Positions 11,560 through 20,498 are shown, counted from the first letter of the stretch. The stretch: DNA of 64,000 bases from Methanothermobacter tenebrarum (GCF_003264935.1 NZ_QLOE01000006.1:40820-104819), one strand, 5' to 3'. Notes: a model not told the origin generated them from the letters alone. Made by a program: numbers and translations.

Positions 11560-11772
11560 AATCTATCACCATTTTCTGTTGTGTATGCAAAATATATAAA
11601 TAGCTTTTGTCGCTAAATATCAAAGAATCGTCGAAAAGTTAATCCAAATATCCTATTTGGAATTCTTTTATTAGATCAGAGTAAACCCTCCCCCAAAATT
11701 TTTATAATACTCAAAAGATTCAAATTAAATAATTGAAGTTTACTCCACATTTAAAGGCCTTAGGTGATTTAG
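11560..11772. promoter_or_regulatory. Divergent promoter region hcp / thrS with inverted repeats
   Basis: For hcp, TTTATATATT lies at about 11588-11598 on the minus strand. For thrS, TTTATAATAC is at about 11701-11710 and AGGTGAT precedes the ATG. An inverted repeat with 8-base arms (TCCAAATA, spacer TCC) at 11643-11661 lies between the two promoters and could be an operator. GAGTAAAC (11679-11686) is repeated inverted at 11738-11745. Nothing coding was seen. Confidence 0.5.
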
Positions 11773-13599
11773 ATGAGAATACTTTTAATCCACGCGGATT
11801 ATCTAAAATACAATGTACGGGATAAAACAAGTATAGCAGAGGATATACCAGAGAAGATGATGGAAGGGTCCTTCAAAGAATCTTTAGTAGTTTTCACAGC
11901 AATTGAAAAAGAAGATGAAACCAACCCAGAGGCTGTGATCAAAAATGCCATCAAAGAGATAAAAGAGGTTTTTAACAAAGTTAAAGCCGAGAAAATCGTC
12001 ATATACCCTTATGCTCACCTTAGTTCATCCTTAAGCTCGCCCGAAATGGCGAAAAAAATCCTAAAAAGCATGGAAACTGCCTTGGAAAATGAAGGATTCA
12101 ATGTTTCAAGAGTACCATTCGGATGGTACAAGGCATTCAAGATATCATGTAAAGGCCATCCACTCTCGGAACTTTCAAGGACAATAAAAGCAGAACCTAA
12201 AAGAGAAAAAATAGCCAAGGAAGAAATAGAATCCAAATGGTTCATAATCAAAAATGGAAAACTTATGGATCCCAAAGATTTTGAATTCAAAAGCAAGAAT
12301 TTCAAATCCCTTGTAGACTACGAGTTAGGAGTCTTGGAAACTAAAGGAGGAGAACCACCCCATGTTAAACTCATGAAGGAAAAAAACTTGGCTGATTATG
12401 AACCTTCTGCTGATATTGGACACCTCCGCTGGTACCCAAAGGGACGTCTTATAAGGGATCTCCTAGCAGATTACGTATATAAACTCGTAACATCGGAGGG
12501 TGCCATGCCTGTGGAAACGCCAATAATGTACGACCTTGAAGACAAAGCAATAAGAGTGCACGCTGAAAAGTTTGGGGAAAGACAATACAGGATGAAAAAC
12601 AAAAAAGAATTAATGTTAAGATATGCTTGTTGTTTCGGGGCCTTCAGGATATTATCAGACTCGTTTTTAACATGGAAAAACCTCCCTGTTCGCGTCTATG
12701 AACTTTCAACTTACAGTTTCAGACTAGAAAAGAAGGGAGAAGTTGTTGGTCTTAAGCGACTTAGAGGTTTCACTATGCCAGATCTTCACACAGTATGTAG
12801 GGACATGGGCCAAGCACTTGAAGAGTTTGAGAAGCAAGTTGAAATTTGTCTTAGAACTTCCAGGGATTTTGAAGTGGACTATGAGGTGATATTCAGGGCT
12901 ACAGAGGATTTCTATAATAGTTACAGGGATTGGATACTTTCACTTGTGGAGAAGGTTGGTAAACCAATATTATTGGAACTTTTACCTGAAAGAAAGCACT
13001 ATTGGATAGCTAAAATGGATTTTGCGGCGATAGATTATCTTGGAAGGCCCATAGAGAATCCAACAGTCCAAATAGATGTTGAGAGTGGGGAGAGATTTGA
13101 TATAACATTTCTCGAAGAAGATGGGGCTGATAGAAATCCTATAATACTCCATTGCAGCCCTACTGGGAGTATAGAGAGAGTAATATGTAGTTTGTTGGAG
13201 AAGGCTGCGATTGAAATGGAAAAGAGGCCTCCAATGTTTCCTGTGTGGCTTTCACCAACTCAAGTTAGGATAATAGCAGTTGCAGAGAGGCATGTTGACT
13301 ATTCAATGAAGATCGCTGATAAGATAAGGGATGAGGGTATCAGGGTTGATGTGGATGATAGGCCAGAGAGTGTTGGTAAAAAAATCAGGGATGCGGCCAA
13401 GGAGTGGATACCGTATGTTATAGTTGTGGGTGACAGAGAACTTGAAAGTGCTGAATTTTCAGTGAATATTAGGAAAACTGGTGCGAAAGAGATTTTCAAG
13501 TTGGGAGATTTTATTTCCATGGTGAAAAATGAAGTAAAGGGGATGCCTTTCAGGCCACTTACGTTACCTGTGAGGGTTTCTGAGAGAATCAATTTCTGA
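11773..13599 (+). CDS. thrS: Threonyl-tRNA synthetase, archaeal type
   Basis: Class II synthetase charging tRNA-Thr. The N-terminus ([15 protein letters not shown], roughly residues 1-140) is the archaea-specific editing domain related to D-aminoacyl-tRNA deacylases, which removes Ser from tRNA-Thr. The catalytic core follows, with RHxxEK-like zinc-site residues around [10 protein letters not shown], motif 2 around [10 protein letters not shown] and motif 3 in [17 protein letters not shown]. The last ~110 residues are the anticodon-binding domain ([14 protein letters not shown]...). Length 608 residues is normal. AGGTGATTTAG precedes the ATG. It stands alone between hcp and parA. Confidence 0.97.
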   Translation: MRILLIHADYLKYNVRDKTSIAEDIPEKMMEGSFKESLVVFTAIEKEDETNPEAVIKNAIKEIKEVFNKVKAEKIVIYPYAHLSSSLSSPEMAKKILKSMETALENEGFNVSRVPFGWYKAFKISCKGHPLSELSRTIKAEPKREKIAKEEIESKWFIIKNGKLMDPKDFEFKSKNFKSLVDYELGVLETKGGEPPHVKLMKEKNLADYEPSADIGHLRWYPKGRLIRDLLADYVYKLVTSEGAMPVETPIMYDLEDKAIRVHAEKFGERQYRMKNKKELMLRYACCFGAFRILSDSFLTWKNLPVRVYELSTYSFRLEKKGEVVGLKRLRGFTMPDLHTVCRDMGQALEEFEKQVEICLRTSRDFEVDYEVIFRATEDFYNSYRDWILSLVEKVGKPILLELLPERKHYWIAKMDFAAIDYLGRPIENPTVQIDVESGERFDITFLEEDGADRNPIILHCSPTGSIERVICSLLEKAAIEMEKRPPMFPVWLSPTQVRIIAVAERHVDYSMKIADKIRDEGIRVDVDDRPESVGKKIRDAAKEWIPYVIVVGDRELESAEFSVNIRKTGAKEIFKLGDFISMVKNEVKGMPFRPLTLPVRVSERINF

Positions 13600-13638
13600 G
13601 GGTAGGATTTTTGTGAAATTTATATGAACCCACATTGT

Positions 13639-13660
13639 AAGTTATAACTTATAAGTTATA
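13639..13660. promoter_or_regulatory. Palindromic site upstream of parA
   Basis: TATAACTTATAAGTTATA at 13643-13660 is a perfect 18-base palindrome, and it overlaps a second palindrome AAGTTATAACTT at 13639-13650. It lies just upstream of the probable parA TATA box (TTTATAAAT, about 13669-13677). The core 12-mer AACTTATAAGTT recurs at 27140-27151. It may be an autoregulatory operator or a partition site; the role is inferred from position only. Confidence 0.6.
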
Positions 13661-13720
13661 GGGTATACTTTATAAATGATAATTTAGAACTTATTATAGT
13701 TAAATTCTTGGAGGTTTTCC

Positions 13721-14497
13721 ATGGGTGAAATAATATCCATTATAAACCAAAAAGGAGGTTGTGGTAAAACAACCACAGCAGTAAATTTATCAAGTGCACT
13801 CGCAATTTTGGGCAAAAAAGTTCTAATAGTTGATATAGACCCCCAAGCAAATGCAACAACAGGTTTTGGAGTCAACAAGGCAGAATTAAATTCGACAATA
13901 TACTCTGTTATAAGCGGAGAAGCAAAAATAGAAGATACGATACATGAGACAATGATACCCAACTTGTATATTATCCCAAGCAACCTTGCCCTCAGCGGCG
14001 CGGAAGTGGAACTCACCAGCCAAATAGGCTATCACACCATACTCAAGGAAGCTATAGACCCCATCAAAAGAGATTTTGATTACATATTCATTGACGCCCC
14101 ACCATCCCTTGGAATACTAACATTAAACGCCCTTGTTGCAGGCGATAGCATTATAATACCAATACAAGCAGAATATTACGCCCTTGAGGGCATGGCTGAC
14201 CTCCTTAAAACCATGAAATTGGTTGAAAGCCGCTTAAAAAGCCCATGCCCAATAAAAGGCATACTGTTAACACTCTATGATGGAAGAACCCGACTTGGAA
14301 GGGAAGTTTACCAAGAAATTAAAAATTTCTTCTCTCCGCAAGAATACATCTTCAAAACAATAATACCAAGAAACATTCGCTTAGCAGAAGCCCCAAGTCA
14401 TGGAAAACCATGCATAATTTATGACAAAGACTGTAAAGGTTCCCAAGCATACCTTAAGTTAGCAGAGGAACTGATCGAGATGGAGGACGAGAAATGA
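13721..14497 (+). CDS. parA: ParA/Soj family partition ATPase
   Basis: A 258-residue ATPase of the ParA/Soj branch of the MinD superfamily. It has a deviant Walker A box INQKGGCGKTTTAVNLS (Lys11 and Lys16), Walker A' VDIDPQANATTGFG and Walker B DYIFIDAPPSLG. These ATPases bind DNA non-specifically and move chromosomes or plasmids with a ParB partner. The start has GGAGGTTTTCC in front. The next gene overlaps by four bases (ATGA) and encodes a small protein with a ParB-like N-terminus, which supports a real partition pair. No plasmid genes are nearby, so it looks chromosomal. Confidence 0.93.
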   Translation: MGEIISIINQKGGCGKTTTAVNLSSALAILGKKVLIVDIDPQANATTGFGVNKAELNSTIYSVISGEAKIEDTIHETMIPNLYIIPSNLALSGAEVELTSQIGYHTILKEAIDPIKRDFDYIFIDAPPSLGILTLNALVAGDSIIIPIQAEYYALEGMADLLKTMKLVESRLKSPCPIKGILLTLYDGRTRLGREVYQEIKNFFSPQEYIFKTIIPRNIRLAEAPSHGKPCIIYDKDCKGSQAYLKLAEELIEMEDEK

Positions 14498-14817
14498 CAA
14501 GACAAAATAAAAGTCTTGGAAGAGGTCTTGACGCTCTAATAAAAGCAAAATCAACAACCACTCCACAAAAGGAACATGCTAAGGATACATTAACACCCCC
14601 AAGCACACACTCCAAGGATAAAGTCAAAGAGGTTTTAGAAGAGGTTAAAAAGAACCCTAGGATAACATTATGGTCCGCAAGATCAGCTGCAGTTTTAAGA
14701 TACCTAAAGAAGACAAAACCGGAATTCAGCATAAGCAAAGAGGCGTCTCTTTTAATCGAAGAAGCTGTTAAAAACAAATACCCTGAGATATGGGATCTAT
14801 TTTCAGAACTTGGATAG
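14494..14817 (+). CDS. Small ParA partner with ParB-like N-terminal motif
   Basis: 107 residues. The N-terminus MTRQNKSLGRGLDALI closely matches the basic LGRGLDALI peptide of bacterial ParB/Spo0J, the segment that contacts ParA and stimulates its ATPase. The ParB CTPase/HTH core is absent. Residues 15-45 look unstructured and charged (STTTPQKEHAKD...), and the C-terminal half (about 52-107) is a compact, probably helical domain with SKEASLLIEEAV and YPEIWDLF. It overlaps parA by ATGA. It may be a minimal ParB-like adaptor; whether it binds DNA cannot be read from the sequence. It ends just before the convergent radical SAM gene. Confidence 0.85.
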   Translation: MTRQNKSLGRGLDALIKAKSTTTPQKEHAKDTLTPPSTHSKDKVKEVLEEVKKNPRITLWSARSAAVLRYLKKTKPEFSISKEASLLIEEAVKNKYPEIWDLFSELG

Positions 14818-14819
14818 GA

Positions 14820-15932
14820 TTATTGAAAGTTATCTAAGTTGCTTTGATAACCATCAATGTACAAGAATTTTCCAGCACGTTTAACCCATACACCCATTCC
14901 CTTAAGTTCATCTAGACTATTTATTCTGCTTTTCCTCCTTTTTGAGATTATCCTCTTTGCTGATATAGGGCCGATACCAGGTACTCGTATAAGTTCATCG
15001 TAAGTAGCAGTGTTAATATTTAATGGGAACAGGTCACTTTTGAGCGCTGCCACATACTTTGGATCCATTTCCAAGTCTAAAAACCCTTCATTGAATTCAA
15101 ATTCACTTAATTTAAAATTATAAGATTTTACCAATGCATCAGCTTGATATAAACGTATTGAACGTCTGGGATCGGGTTCTGGTTTATCCTCTAATGGAGT
15201 GCCATCCAATGCTTGGAAGCTGCTGAAATATGTTCTTTTAATATTTAATTTATCATAAAGCCATGATATCCTCTTCAGAATTTCCTGGTCGGTTTCTTCA
15301 ACCGCGCCTACAATGAATTGGGTGCTTTGACCAGAAGGGGTGAGATCAGGGTTCTTGTCATGGATTTTCTTTATCCATTTCATTCTCCTTATAATATCTA
15401 TTTTATAGTCCTTGGTTGATGAAAGGGCTGAAAGTCCATCTGCTGTTGCTGTTTCAATGTTGATACTCACCCTATTTGACAGTTCCATGGCTCTTTTAAT
15501 CAGTTCCTTCGAAGTTCCCGGCAAAATTTTAAGGTGTATGTAACCATCATATCCTTTATCATGGCGTAGAATCCTCACCACTTCAACGAGTTTCTCCATG
15601 GTATTATCAACATCATCTATCGTGGCCGAACTTAAGAATAAACCTTTCACGTACCTTTTTTCATAATAATCCATGAAAACCTTGGATAATTCATCCGGTT
15701 CTAGTTCAATGCGCGTGAATTCCCGTTTACTACAATTTAAACAATATTTACAATCGTTGTAGCATTTATTACTAAGCAGAACCTTGAATAAGGGAACCTT
15801 ACAACCTTTCATACTACTATAATATATTCCAGGAAGATTTACATTTCTTTGCTTTTCATCTGCACTATAATCGCATAGGTCAAATTGTGCAGAATCACTT
15901 AATATTTGCAATTTTCTTTTGCGCTCTAACAT
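14820..15932 (-). CDS. Radical SAM protein with C-terminal HhH, putative DNA modification/repair
   Basis: 370 residues. The radical SAM motif is CYNDCKYC (C-x3-C-x2-C) near residue 57, preceded by PLFKVLLSNK, followed by further cysteines (LNCSKREF). The C-terminus has a helix-hairpin-helix unit (INTATYDELIRVPGIGPISAKRIISKRR) typical of non-specific DNA binding. The order matches a family annotated as putative DNA modification/repair radical SAM protein, which in bacteria sits beside a uracil-DNA-glycosylase-like gene. No such gene is next to it here. The reaction is unknown. The start ATG at 15932 has no strong ribosome site. It converges on the ParA operon with two bases between stops. Confidence 0.85.
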   Translation of the reverse strand: MLERKRKLQILSDSAQFDLCDYSADEKQRNVNLPGIYYSSMKGCKVPLFKVLLSNKCYNDCKYCLNCSKREFTRIELEPDELSKVFMDYYEKRYVKGLFLSSATIDDVDNTMEKLVEVVRILRHDKGYDGYIHLKILPGTSKELIKRAMELSNRVSINIETATADGLSALSSTKDYKIDIIRRMKWIKKIHDKNPDLTPSGQSTQFIVGAVEETDQEILKRISWLYDKLNIKRTYFSSFQALDGTPLEDKPEPDPRRSIRLYQADALVKSYNFKLSEFEFNEGFLDLEMDPKYVAALKSDLFPLNINTATYDELIRVPGIGPISAKRIISKRRKSRINSLDELKGMGVWVKRAGKFLYIDGYQSNLDNFQ

Positions 15933-15995
15933 AACTTCATACTCAAAAACACTATTTAATAAAATTTATATTACTTTCATTATATAATTTTTATT

Positions 15996-16243
15996 TGGTT
16001 TCTGCAGGGCTGATTAGAGAGGGGGTGGTATTGTGACAAAATGGTTACTTTACATAATTGGTATATTGTTAATAATAATGGGTATACTCGGCTTTGTTGG
16101 ATTCCCATTTCCAAATCTTAAGGATCCGGTTTGGCATGCAGCATTGAAAATAATCGTTGGACTCATAGCAATATGGGGCGGTACTAAGGTAGAATAAATA
16201 ATTTAATAGTTGACTAAAATACCTTAAAGCCCTGCAGAAACCA
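15996..16243. repeat. 248-bp unit bounded by perfect 16-bp inverted repeats
   Basis: TGGTTTCTGCAGGGCT at 15996-16011 is exactly repeated in inverse orientation at 16228-16243. Outside the arms, AATTTTTATT on the left and CAAAAATT on the right continue the symmetry imperfectly. The unit contains one small gene, 16033-16197. The arms resemble terminal repeats of a miniature element, but no direct target duplication is evident; an alternative is a long-range stem closing the small gene's mRNA. Confidence 0.75.
16033..16197 (+). CDS. 54-residue two-helix membrane protein
   Basis: A short gene starting at GTG 16033, with GGGGGTGG five or so bases upstream. It encodes 54 residues: MTKWLLYIIGILLIIMG... 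forms one membrane helix, FPFPNLKDPVWH a short polar loop, and ALKIIVGLIAIWGG a second helix. No family recognised. A TATA-like TATATAATTTTT at about 15981-15992 would start transcription inside the left arm of the surrounding inverted repeat. The good ribosome site and clean two-helix pattern support a real gene. Confidence 0.7.
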   Translation: MTKWLLYIIGILLIIMGILGFVGFPFPNLKDPVWHAALKIIVGLIAIWGGTKVE

Positions 16244-16749
16244 CAAAAATTGCTACCATAGATTCAATTTCTGAAGGATCTGCGATAAATTTTGACTTGC
16301 CTTTTTAAAGTTATATCTGTGGAAGATGGAAAGATTTATATATAATTTTTTGATGATATCTTATGAGTACTGGATTGGAGACGAATTCTGGACGACCATA
16401 TCCTACCCCCCACAAAGGAAGCCAAAAGGCTTTTGGTATTATTAAAATTTCTTTTTTTCTTGTTAAGATAAATGGACATAAAAGGATCCTTATATACTTT
16501 TGGCTTTCATTTCTCTACTTTTTAGATGGATCCTTTCAATAAGCTAAAGATCGGACTTATACTTTTTCACTTCTAATGTGAGCATACAATATTATATGAT
16601 TCAATACTCCTCATATCCCCTATTCAGATATAGAATGCGAATCTAATAATTTGAAATTTTATAGCTAGAATTTTTGACTTATTATCCACTCTTTATGAAG
16701 GAGCTTCTTTTCGAAGGAATTAAATAGGAGTTTTATTGGATCCTATATT
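16198..16749. other. 552-bp non-coding region before cfbB
   Basis: It holds the right arm of the inverted repeat (16228-16243), a possible small RNA at about 16365-16458, an inverted repeat with 9-base arms AAAGGATCC (16481-16489) and GGATCCTTT (16528-16536), TATA-like stretches (for example TTATATACTTTT at 16490-16501), and the cfbB promoter. No convincing reading frame was found on either strand. Confidence 0.5.
16365..16458 (+). ncRNA. Candidate small RNA between TATA box and terminator-like hairpin
   Basis: TTTATATATAATTT at 16334-16347 is a strong archaeal TATA box with no gene behind it. Starting about 25 bases later, the sequence can fold: GGATTGG (16372-16378) pairs with CCATATCC (16396-16403) with one bulge. 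A hairpin AAGCC-AAAA-GGCTT (16419-16432) is followed by T-rich runs (16449-16460). Ends are guesses from the TATA spacing and the T-run. No known family was recognised. Confidence 0.35.
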
Positions 16750-18093
16750 ATGAGAGTTGTGCTTGCAGGTAGTGGTAGTGCTGTCGGTAAAACCACCATT
16801 TCCACTGGTATAATGAAGGCATTATCCAGTGAGGGCGTTCAGCCTTTTAAGGTTGGCCCAGATTATATAGATCCATCTTATCATACTATGGCCACGGGTA
16901 ATCCTTCACGTAATCTTGATTCTTTTTTCATGTCAAAGGGGCAGATCAGGGAAGCATTCATAAGGGGCATGGAGGCATCTAGTGCACGTATGGCTATTAT
17001 AGAGGGTGTTCGCGGTTTGTATGAGGGTATAAGTCCAGTTGATGATGTTGGGAGTACAGCATCAATAGCAAAAGCTTTAAACGCCCCTGTTGTGTTGATA
17101 ATTAATTCTAGAAGTTTGGTAAAAAGTGCAGCTGCAATAGTGCTTGGTTTCAAAGCATTGGATCCTGAGGTTAAAATTGAAGGAGTGATCCTAAACCAAG
17201 TTAAAAATAAAAAGCATTACCTTAAAACTAAAAAAGCCATTGAAGAGCTTTCAGATACTATAGTAATTGGTGGCATACCTAGAAGAAAAGATTTAAAGGT
17301 TGAACAGAGACATTTAGGATTGGTGCCTGCGGTTGAACGTGAAAATTTAAAATTTTCAATAGAAAAGTGGGGAAATGTAGTAGAAGAATATATTGACCTT
17401 GATGAACTCAAAAACATAATGAAAAACGCTAAAAAAATAAAAGGCAAAAGAGAACCTCTTTGGCAGGTAAAAAACCGTAAAAAGGTTAAAATAGGCGTAG
17501 CATATGACGAGGCATTCAACTTTTACTACATAGAGAACCTAGAGGCTCTAAAGGATAATAAAGCCAGTTTATATTATTTCAGCCCATTACATGATGAAGA
17601 GATCCCTGACGTCGATGGAATCTATATCGGTGGAGGATACCCAGAAATTTTCGCAAAACAACTCGAAAGAAATACTTCAATGAAAGATTCCATCAAAAAG
17701 TTCCACGAAGATGGAAAACCAATATTTGGTGAATGTGGGGGTCTATTATATCTTTCAAAATCCCTAGATGGACATGAAATGTGCAACATATTCCCCTACA
17801 AGTCTACAATGACACGGAAAGTTCAAGGTTTAAGTTACGTAATAGCAAAATCAGTAATAGACAACATAATATCTCCAAGAACTGAAATTTTCAAAGGACA
17901 TGAATTCCATTACTCAAACATCCAAGTTACAGGCAATCCACAATTTGCATTTAAAATACAGAGAGGAAAGGGCATAAAAGAGGGCATGGATGGTCTCACA
18001 TCTAAAAAAACCCTCGCAAGTTATATTCATATACATACAGCTTCATGTCCCACATTTGCGGCAACACTAACATCCAATGCACTAGAACAATAA
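16750..18093 (+). CDS. cfbB: Ni-sirohydrochlorin / cobyrinate a,c-diamide synthase
   Basis: 447 residues of the CbiA/CfbB amidotransferase family. The N-terminal P-loop domain begins [20 protein letters not shown] and has [11 protein letters not shown] and EGVRGLYEG. The C-terminal class I glutaminase domain has [12 protein letters not shown], catalytic Cys in [11 protein letters not shown] and the [11 protein letters not shown] triad region. It uses glutamine and ATP to amidate the a and c acetate side chains. In methanogens this is an early step of coenzyme F430 synthesis and may also serve cobamides; which substrate dominates cannot be read here. The next two genes follow without a gap although they look unrelated (surface glycans). 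Confidence 0.92.
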   Translation: MRVVLAGSGSAVGKTTISTGIMKALSSEGVQPFKVGPDYIDPSYHTMATGNPSRNLDSFFMSKGQIREAFIRGMEASSARMAIIEGVRGLYEGISPVDDVGSTASIAKALNAPVVLIINSRSLVKSAAAIVLGFKALDPEVKIEGVILNQVKNKKHYLKTKKAIEELSDTIVIGGIPRRKDLKVEQRHLGLVPAVERENLKFSIEKWGNVVEEYIDLDELKNIMKNAKKIKGKREPLWQVKNRKKVKIGVAYDEAFNFYYIENLEALKDNKASLYYFSPLHDEEIPDVDGIYIGGGYPEIFAKQLERNTSMKDSIKKFHEDGKPIFGECGGLLYLSKSLDGHEMCNIFPYKSTMTRKVQGLSYVIAKSVIDNIISPRTEIFKGHEFHYSNIQVTGNPQFAFKIQRGKGIKEGMDGLTSKKTLASYIHIHTASCPTFAATLTSNALEQ

Positions 18094-18094
18094 G

Positions 18095-19192
18095 ATGATA
18101 CCCATGTTTAAGAATAAGGACATTTTTTCACCTTATATAATAATTGTTGCAATCATAGCATATCTCCTAATGGCATATGTAGCATTCCATTATAAAATCA
18201 GGGGCTTAAATTTCCCATCACCAATCTCCATAATCTATATTGGTATAGGTTCACTATTTTACGCTTTAGGAGTTCTAGCATCCTCAAATTTCAAATTATC
18301 CCCATATAAGGTCAAAGGAGAATTTAGCCACATTTATGAACCACTTTTGTTAATTATTCTAATCATAAGTACAATATTAGCGGCATGGAACTTGTACAAT
18401 GTTGGTGGCATACCATTATTTAGCGGATACCTTAAAGCCAAGGCCCTAACCAAAATCTGGTTCATATCTTATCTTTTATTCCTGTTTTCTATAAATCTAT
18501 TACTGGCCAGATTTAAAAGAAATTTCTATTATGGGCTTCTCATCCTTGGACTAATTTTGTTCGCTTTAACAGGATATAGGACGACCACAGTGGTCATATT
18601 ACTCAGTGTACTTATAAACCTATATTATACAAGGCACATTTCCATAGGGAAGCTTACTATCATTGGAATCCTTATAATTTCCCTAACCATTCTTATAGGT
18701 TATGTTGCCGTTAAGTCGATAGAATGGCAGCATTGGAGTTTAAATCCCATAGAATTATTTTTTTATCGTGCAGGGTATACATTAACAGTTTTTGACCGTT
18801 TAATCCAATTTGAGGGCGCTACACAAGGTAGATTATTATATTCTACTTTGACCGGATTTTTCACATCTACTGATCCTAGGATTATCGTGGGGACAACAGT
18901 CCTAGGATATAAACATTCAAGCACCTCAACAATCTTTGGACCCGCAACTCTAGACTTCGGCTTTTTTGCCATGATATCACAAATGTTCATCATAGGTTTG
19001 ATCCTTGGTTTACTCCATATAATCCAAAGGGTCAAAAAAGGTTTTTTCACAGCTTTATACGCGATAATATTAGCTCACACTCTTGTATGGATTGAAACTG
19101 GCCCTACAGATCTTGTGGTATGGATATTCTATTTAATAGCTGTGGCTGTGATAATAAAGGAGGCATATTATGAAAGTGGCCATCGCAGCTGA
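18095..19192 (+). CDS. Oligosaccharide repeat unit polymerase-like membrane protein
   Basis: 365 residues with about ten hydrophobic segments and a large extracytoplasmic loop near residues 215-280 (FFYRAGYTLTVFDRL, then GRLLYSTLTGFF), the pattern of Wzy/O-antigen-polymerase-like proteins. It may join repeat units of a surface polysaccharide or a glycan precursor outside the membrane (inference from topology and neighbours). It starts one base after the cfbB stop (ATG 18095, or ATG 18104). The following glycosyltransferase gene overlaps its 3' end by 23 bases. Family assignment is moderate, function unproven. Confidence 0.7.
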   Translation: MIPMFKNKDIFSPYIIIVAIIAYLLMAYVAFHYKIRGLNFPSPISIIYIGIGSLFYALGVLASSNFKLSPYKVKGEFSHIYEPLLLIILIISTILAAWNLYNVGGIPLFSGYLKAKALTKIWFISYLLFLFSINLLLARFKRNFYYGLLILGLILFALTGYRTTTVVILLSVLINLYYTRHISIGKLTIIGILIISLTILIGYVAVKSIEWQHWSLNPIELFFYRAGYTLTVFDRLIQFEGATQGRLLYSTLTGFFTSTDPRIIVGTTVLGYKHSSTSTIFGPATLDFGFFAMISQMFIIGLILGLLHIIQRVKKGFFTALYAIILAHTLVWIETGPTDLVVWIFYLIAVAVIIKEAYYESGHRS

Positions 19193-20228
19193 ATTAGCAC
19201 CTGCAAAAACATTCATACCATTAATGGAAGAATTTAACGCCAAATTCATCGCTTTATCCCATGGAAGAGGTGTTAAAGAACTCTTAGAACCTTATTGTCA
19301 AAGTATATATCCAATTGGGGAGAGTAGGCGCTCCAATGGTAACAAGATCCTTATCGCAGTTAGGATATTATCAGATATTAAAAAGGCTTTTAAAGCTTTA
19401 AAAGAAAACAAACCAGAGATCCTTTTAACTTGCGGTAATGCAGGTGATGTGCGAAAGAGTATTGCAGCCGCTAAACTACTTAGAATACCAGTATTACATA
19501 TTGAACAAGACATTTATAACCCCATTGAAATGATAGCATTTGCCAACCTCGTAACAGCACCCTCTGCTGAATACAAGGAATATCTTGAAACCAATTATCA
19601 TTTAAAAAACGTAGAAAACATAGGAGGCTATCCTCATGCCCTCTATGTAAAAAATTTAAAACTCGAAGATCCAAAGGCTGTTAAAGAAAAGTACAACCTT
19701 CACGAATTCATACTTGCAGTACTTGGAGGCGATTTGAAAACCAATGATATCCCACCTCTAATCAAGACATTGGAAGCATTAAAAGAAGATGTCCTACTGG
19801 CACCTTTCAGATTTGATAGGAAACTCATCGAGAAAAATATAACCTCAAAAAAAATCCACATTCTAGAAGGGTTTGTTGATCTCCCAAGCTTAATGAAAGC
19901 TTCAAAAGCCATGATCTATGCTGCTGGCATGGGTGTCACAATAGAAGCCGGCGTTCTTAGGGTTCCCTCAATAAAAATTGCAGGATTTCATCGTCAACAT
20001 GCAAGTATCGATCTCTGTGAAAAAATAGGCATACCCATAGCTAAAATAGAGGACATAGACCATCTTATACATGATCTAAAGCCTCCAGATTCAACTTACC
20101 TACTTTCAACTGCAAAGGAATCTGTAGAGAAATTGATCAACTTACTGGAAAGCTTCCAACCAAAAGGTCCATGCGGCGGTTTTAAAAGTTTCAAAAAAAT
20201 ATGGGAGGCCCGATCAAAATTTAAGTGA
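19170..20228 (+). CDS. GT-B fold glycosyltransferase / MurG-like protein
   Basis: 352 residues with the two-domain layout of MurG and UDP-GlcNAc 2-epimerase-like proteins. The N-terminal half has KVAIAAELAPAKTFIPLMEEF and ILLTCGNAGDVRKS. The C-terminal half has the LGGDLKTND turn, EGFVDLPSLMKASKAMIYAAGMGVTIEAG and VPSIKIAG, the sugar-nucleotide site expected for MurG-like enzymes. The acceptor is unknown. GGAGG lies shortly before the ATG, inside the upstream polymerase-like gene with which it overlaps. Together they suggest envelope glycan assembly. A hairpin and T-run follow. Confidence 0.75.
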   Translation: MKVAIAAELAPAKTFIPLMEEFNAKFIALSHGRGVKELLEPYCQSIYPIGESRRSNGNKILIAVRILSDIKKAFKALKENKPEILLTCGNAGDVRKSIAAAKLLRIPVLHIEQDIYNPIEMIAFANLVTAPSAEYKEYLETNYHLKNVENIGGYPHALYVKNLKLEDPKAVKEKYNLHEFILAVLGGDLKTNDIPPLIKTLEALKEDVLLAPFRFDRKLIEKNITSKKIHILEGFVDLPSLMKASKAMIYAAGMGVTIEAGVLRVPSIKIAGFHRQHASIDLCEKIGIPIAKIEDIDHLIHDLKPPDSTYLLSTAKESVEKLINLLESFQPKGPCGGFKSFKKIWEARSKFK

Positions 20229-20263
20229 ACTTACCGCCCCTTAGATGATTATCCACCAATATC

Positions 20264-20303
20264 ATCCTATTTGTATTTTTACAAACAAAAATTTTTTTAT
20301 AGG
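20264..20303 (+). terminator. Terminator-like hairpin after the glycosyltransferase
   Basis: TTTGTA-TTTT-TACAAA (20270-20285) forms a six-base stem with a tetraloop. It is followed by a run of seven T at about 20292-20298, inside an outer pairing of ATCCTAT with ATAGGAT. It lies about 40 bases after the glycosyltransferase stop and well before the mtd promoter (TATAAAAAT about 20423-20431). Confidence 0.45.
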
Positions 20304-20498
20304 ATAACAAGGGGACAAACAATCTTAGATTACCTACAAACAGCTTCTAGTAGATAATTTCACATGATTGGGGCTTTAAAGGCAGAAAAAAATATTCACA
20401 ATCACCTCTTTCATCTTACTGGTATAAAAATTTAACTATAAATGTTAGATGAAAAAATACTTAATAAATACCGGAATAATAAAATGTGGTGATATAAA

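Noticed and set aside
16481..16536. Inverted repeat AAAGGATCC ... GGATCCTTT as a functional element
   Set aside because: The core is a self-complementary hexamer, so most of the symmetry is trivial; not conserved context visible.
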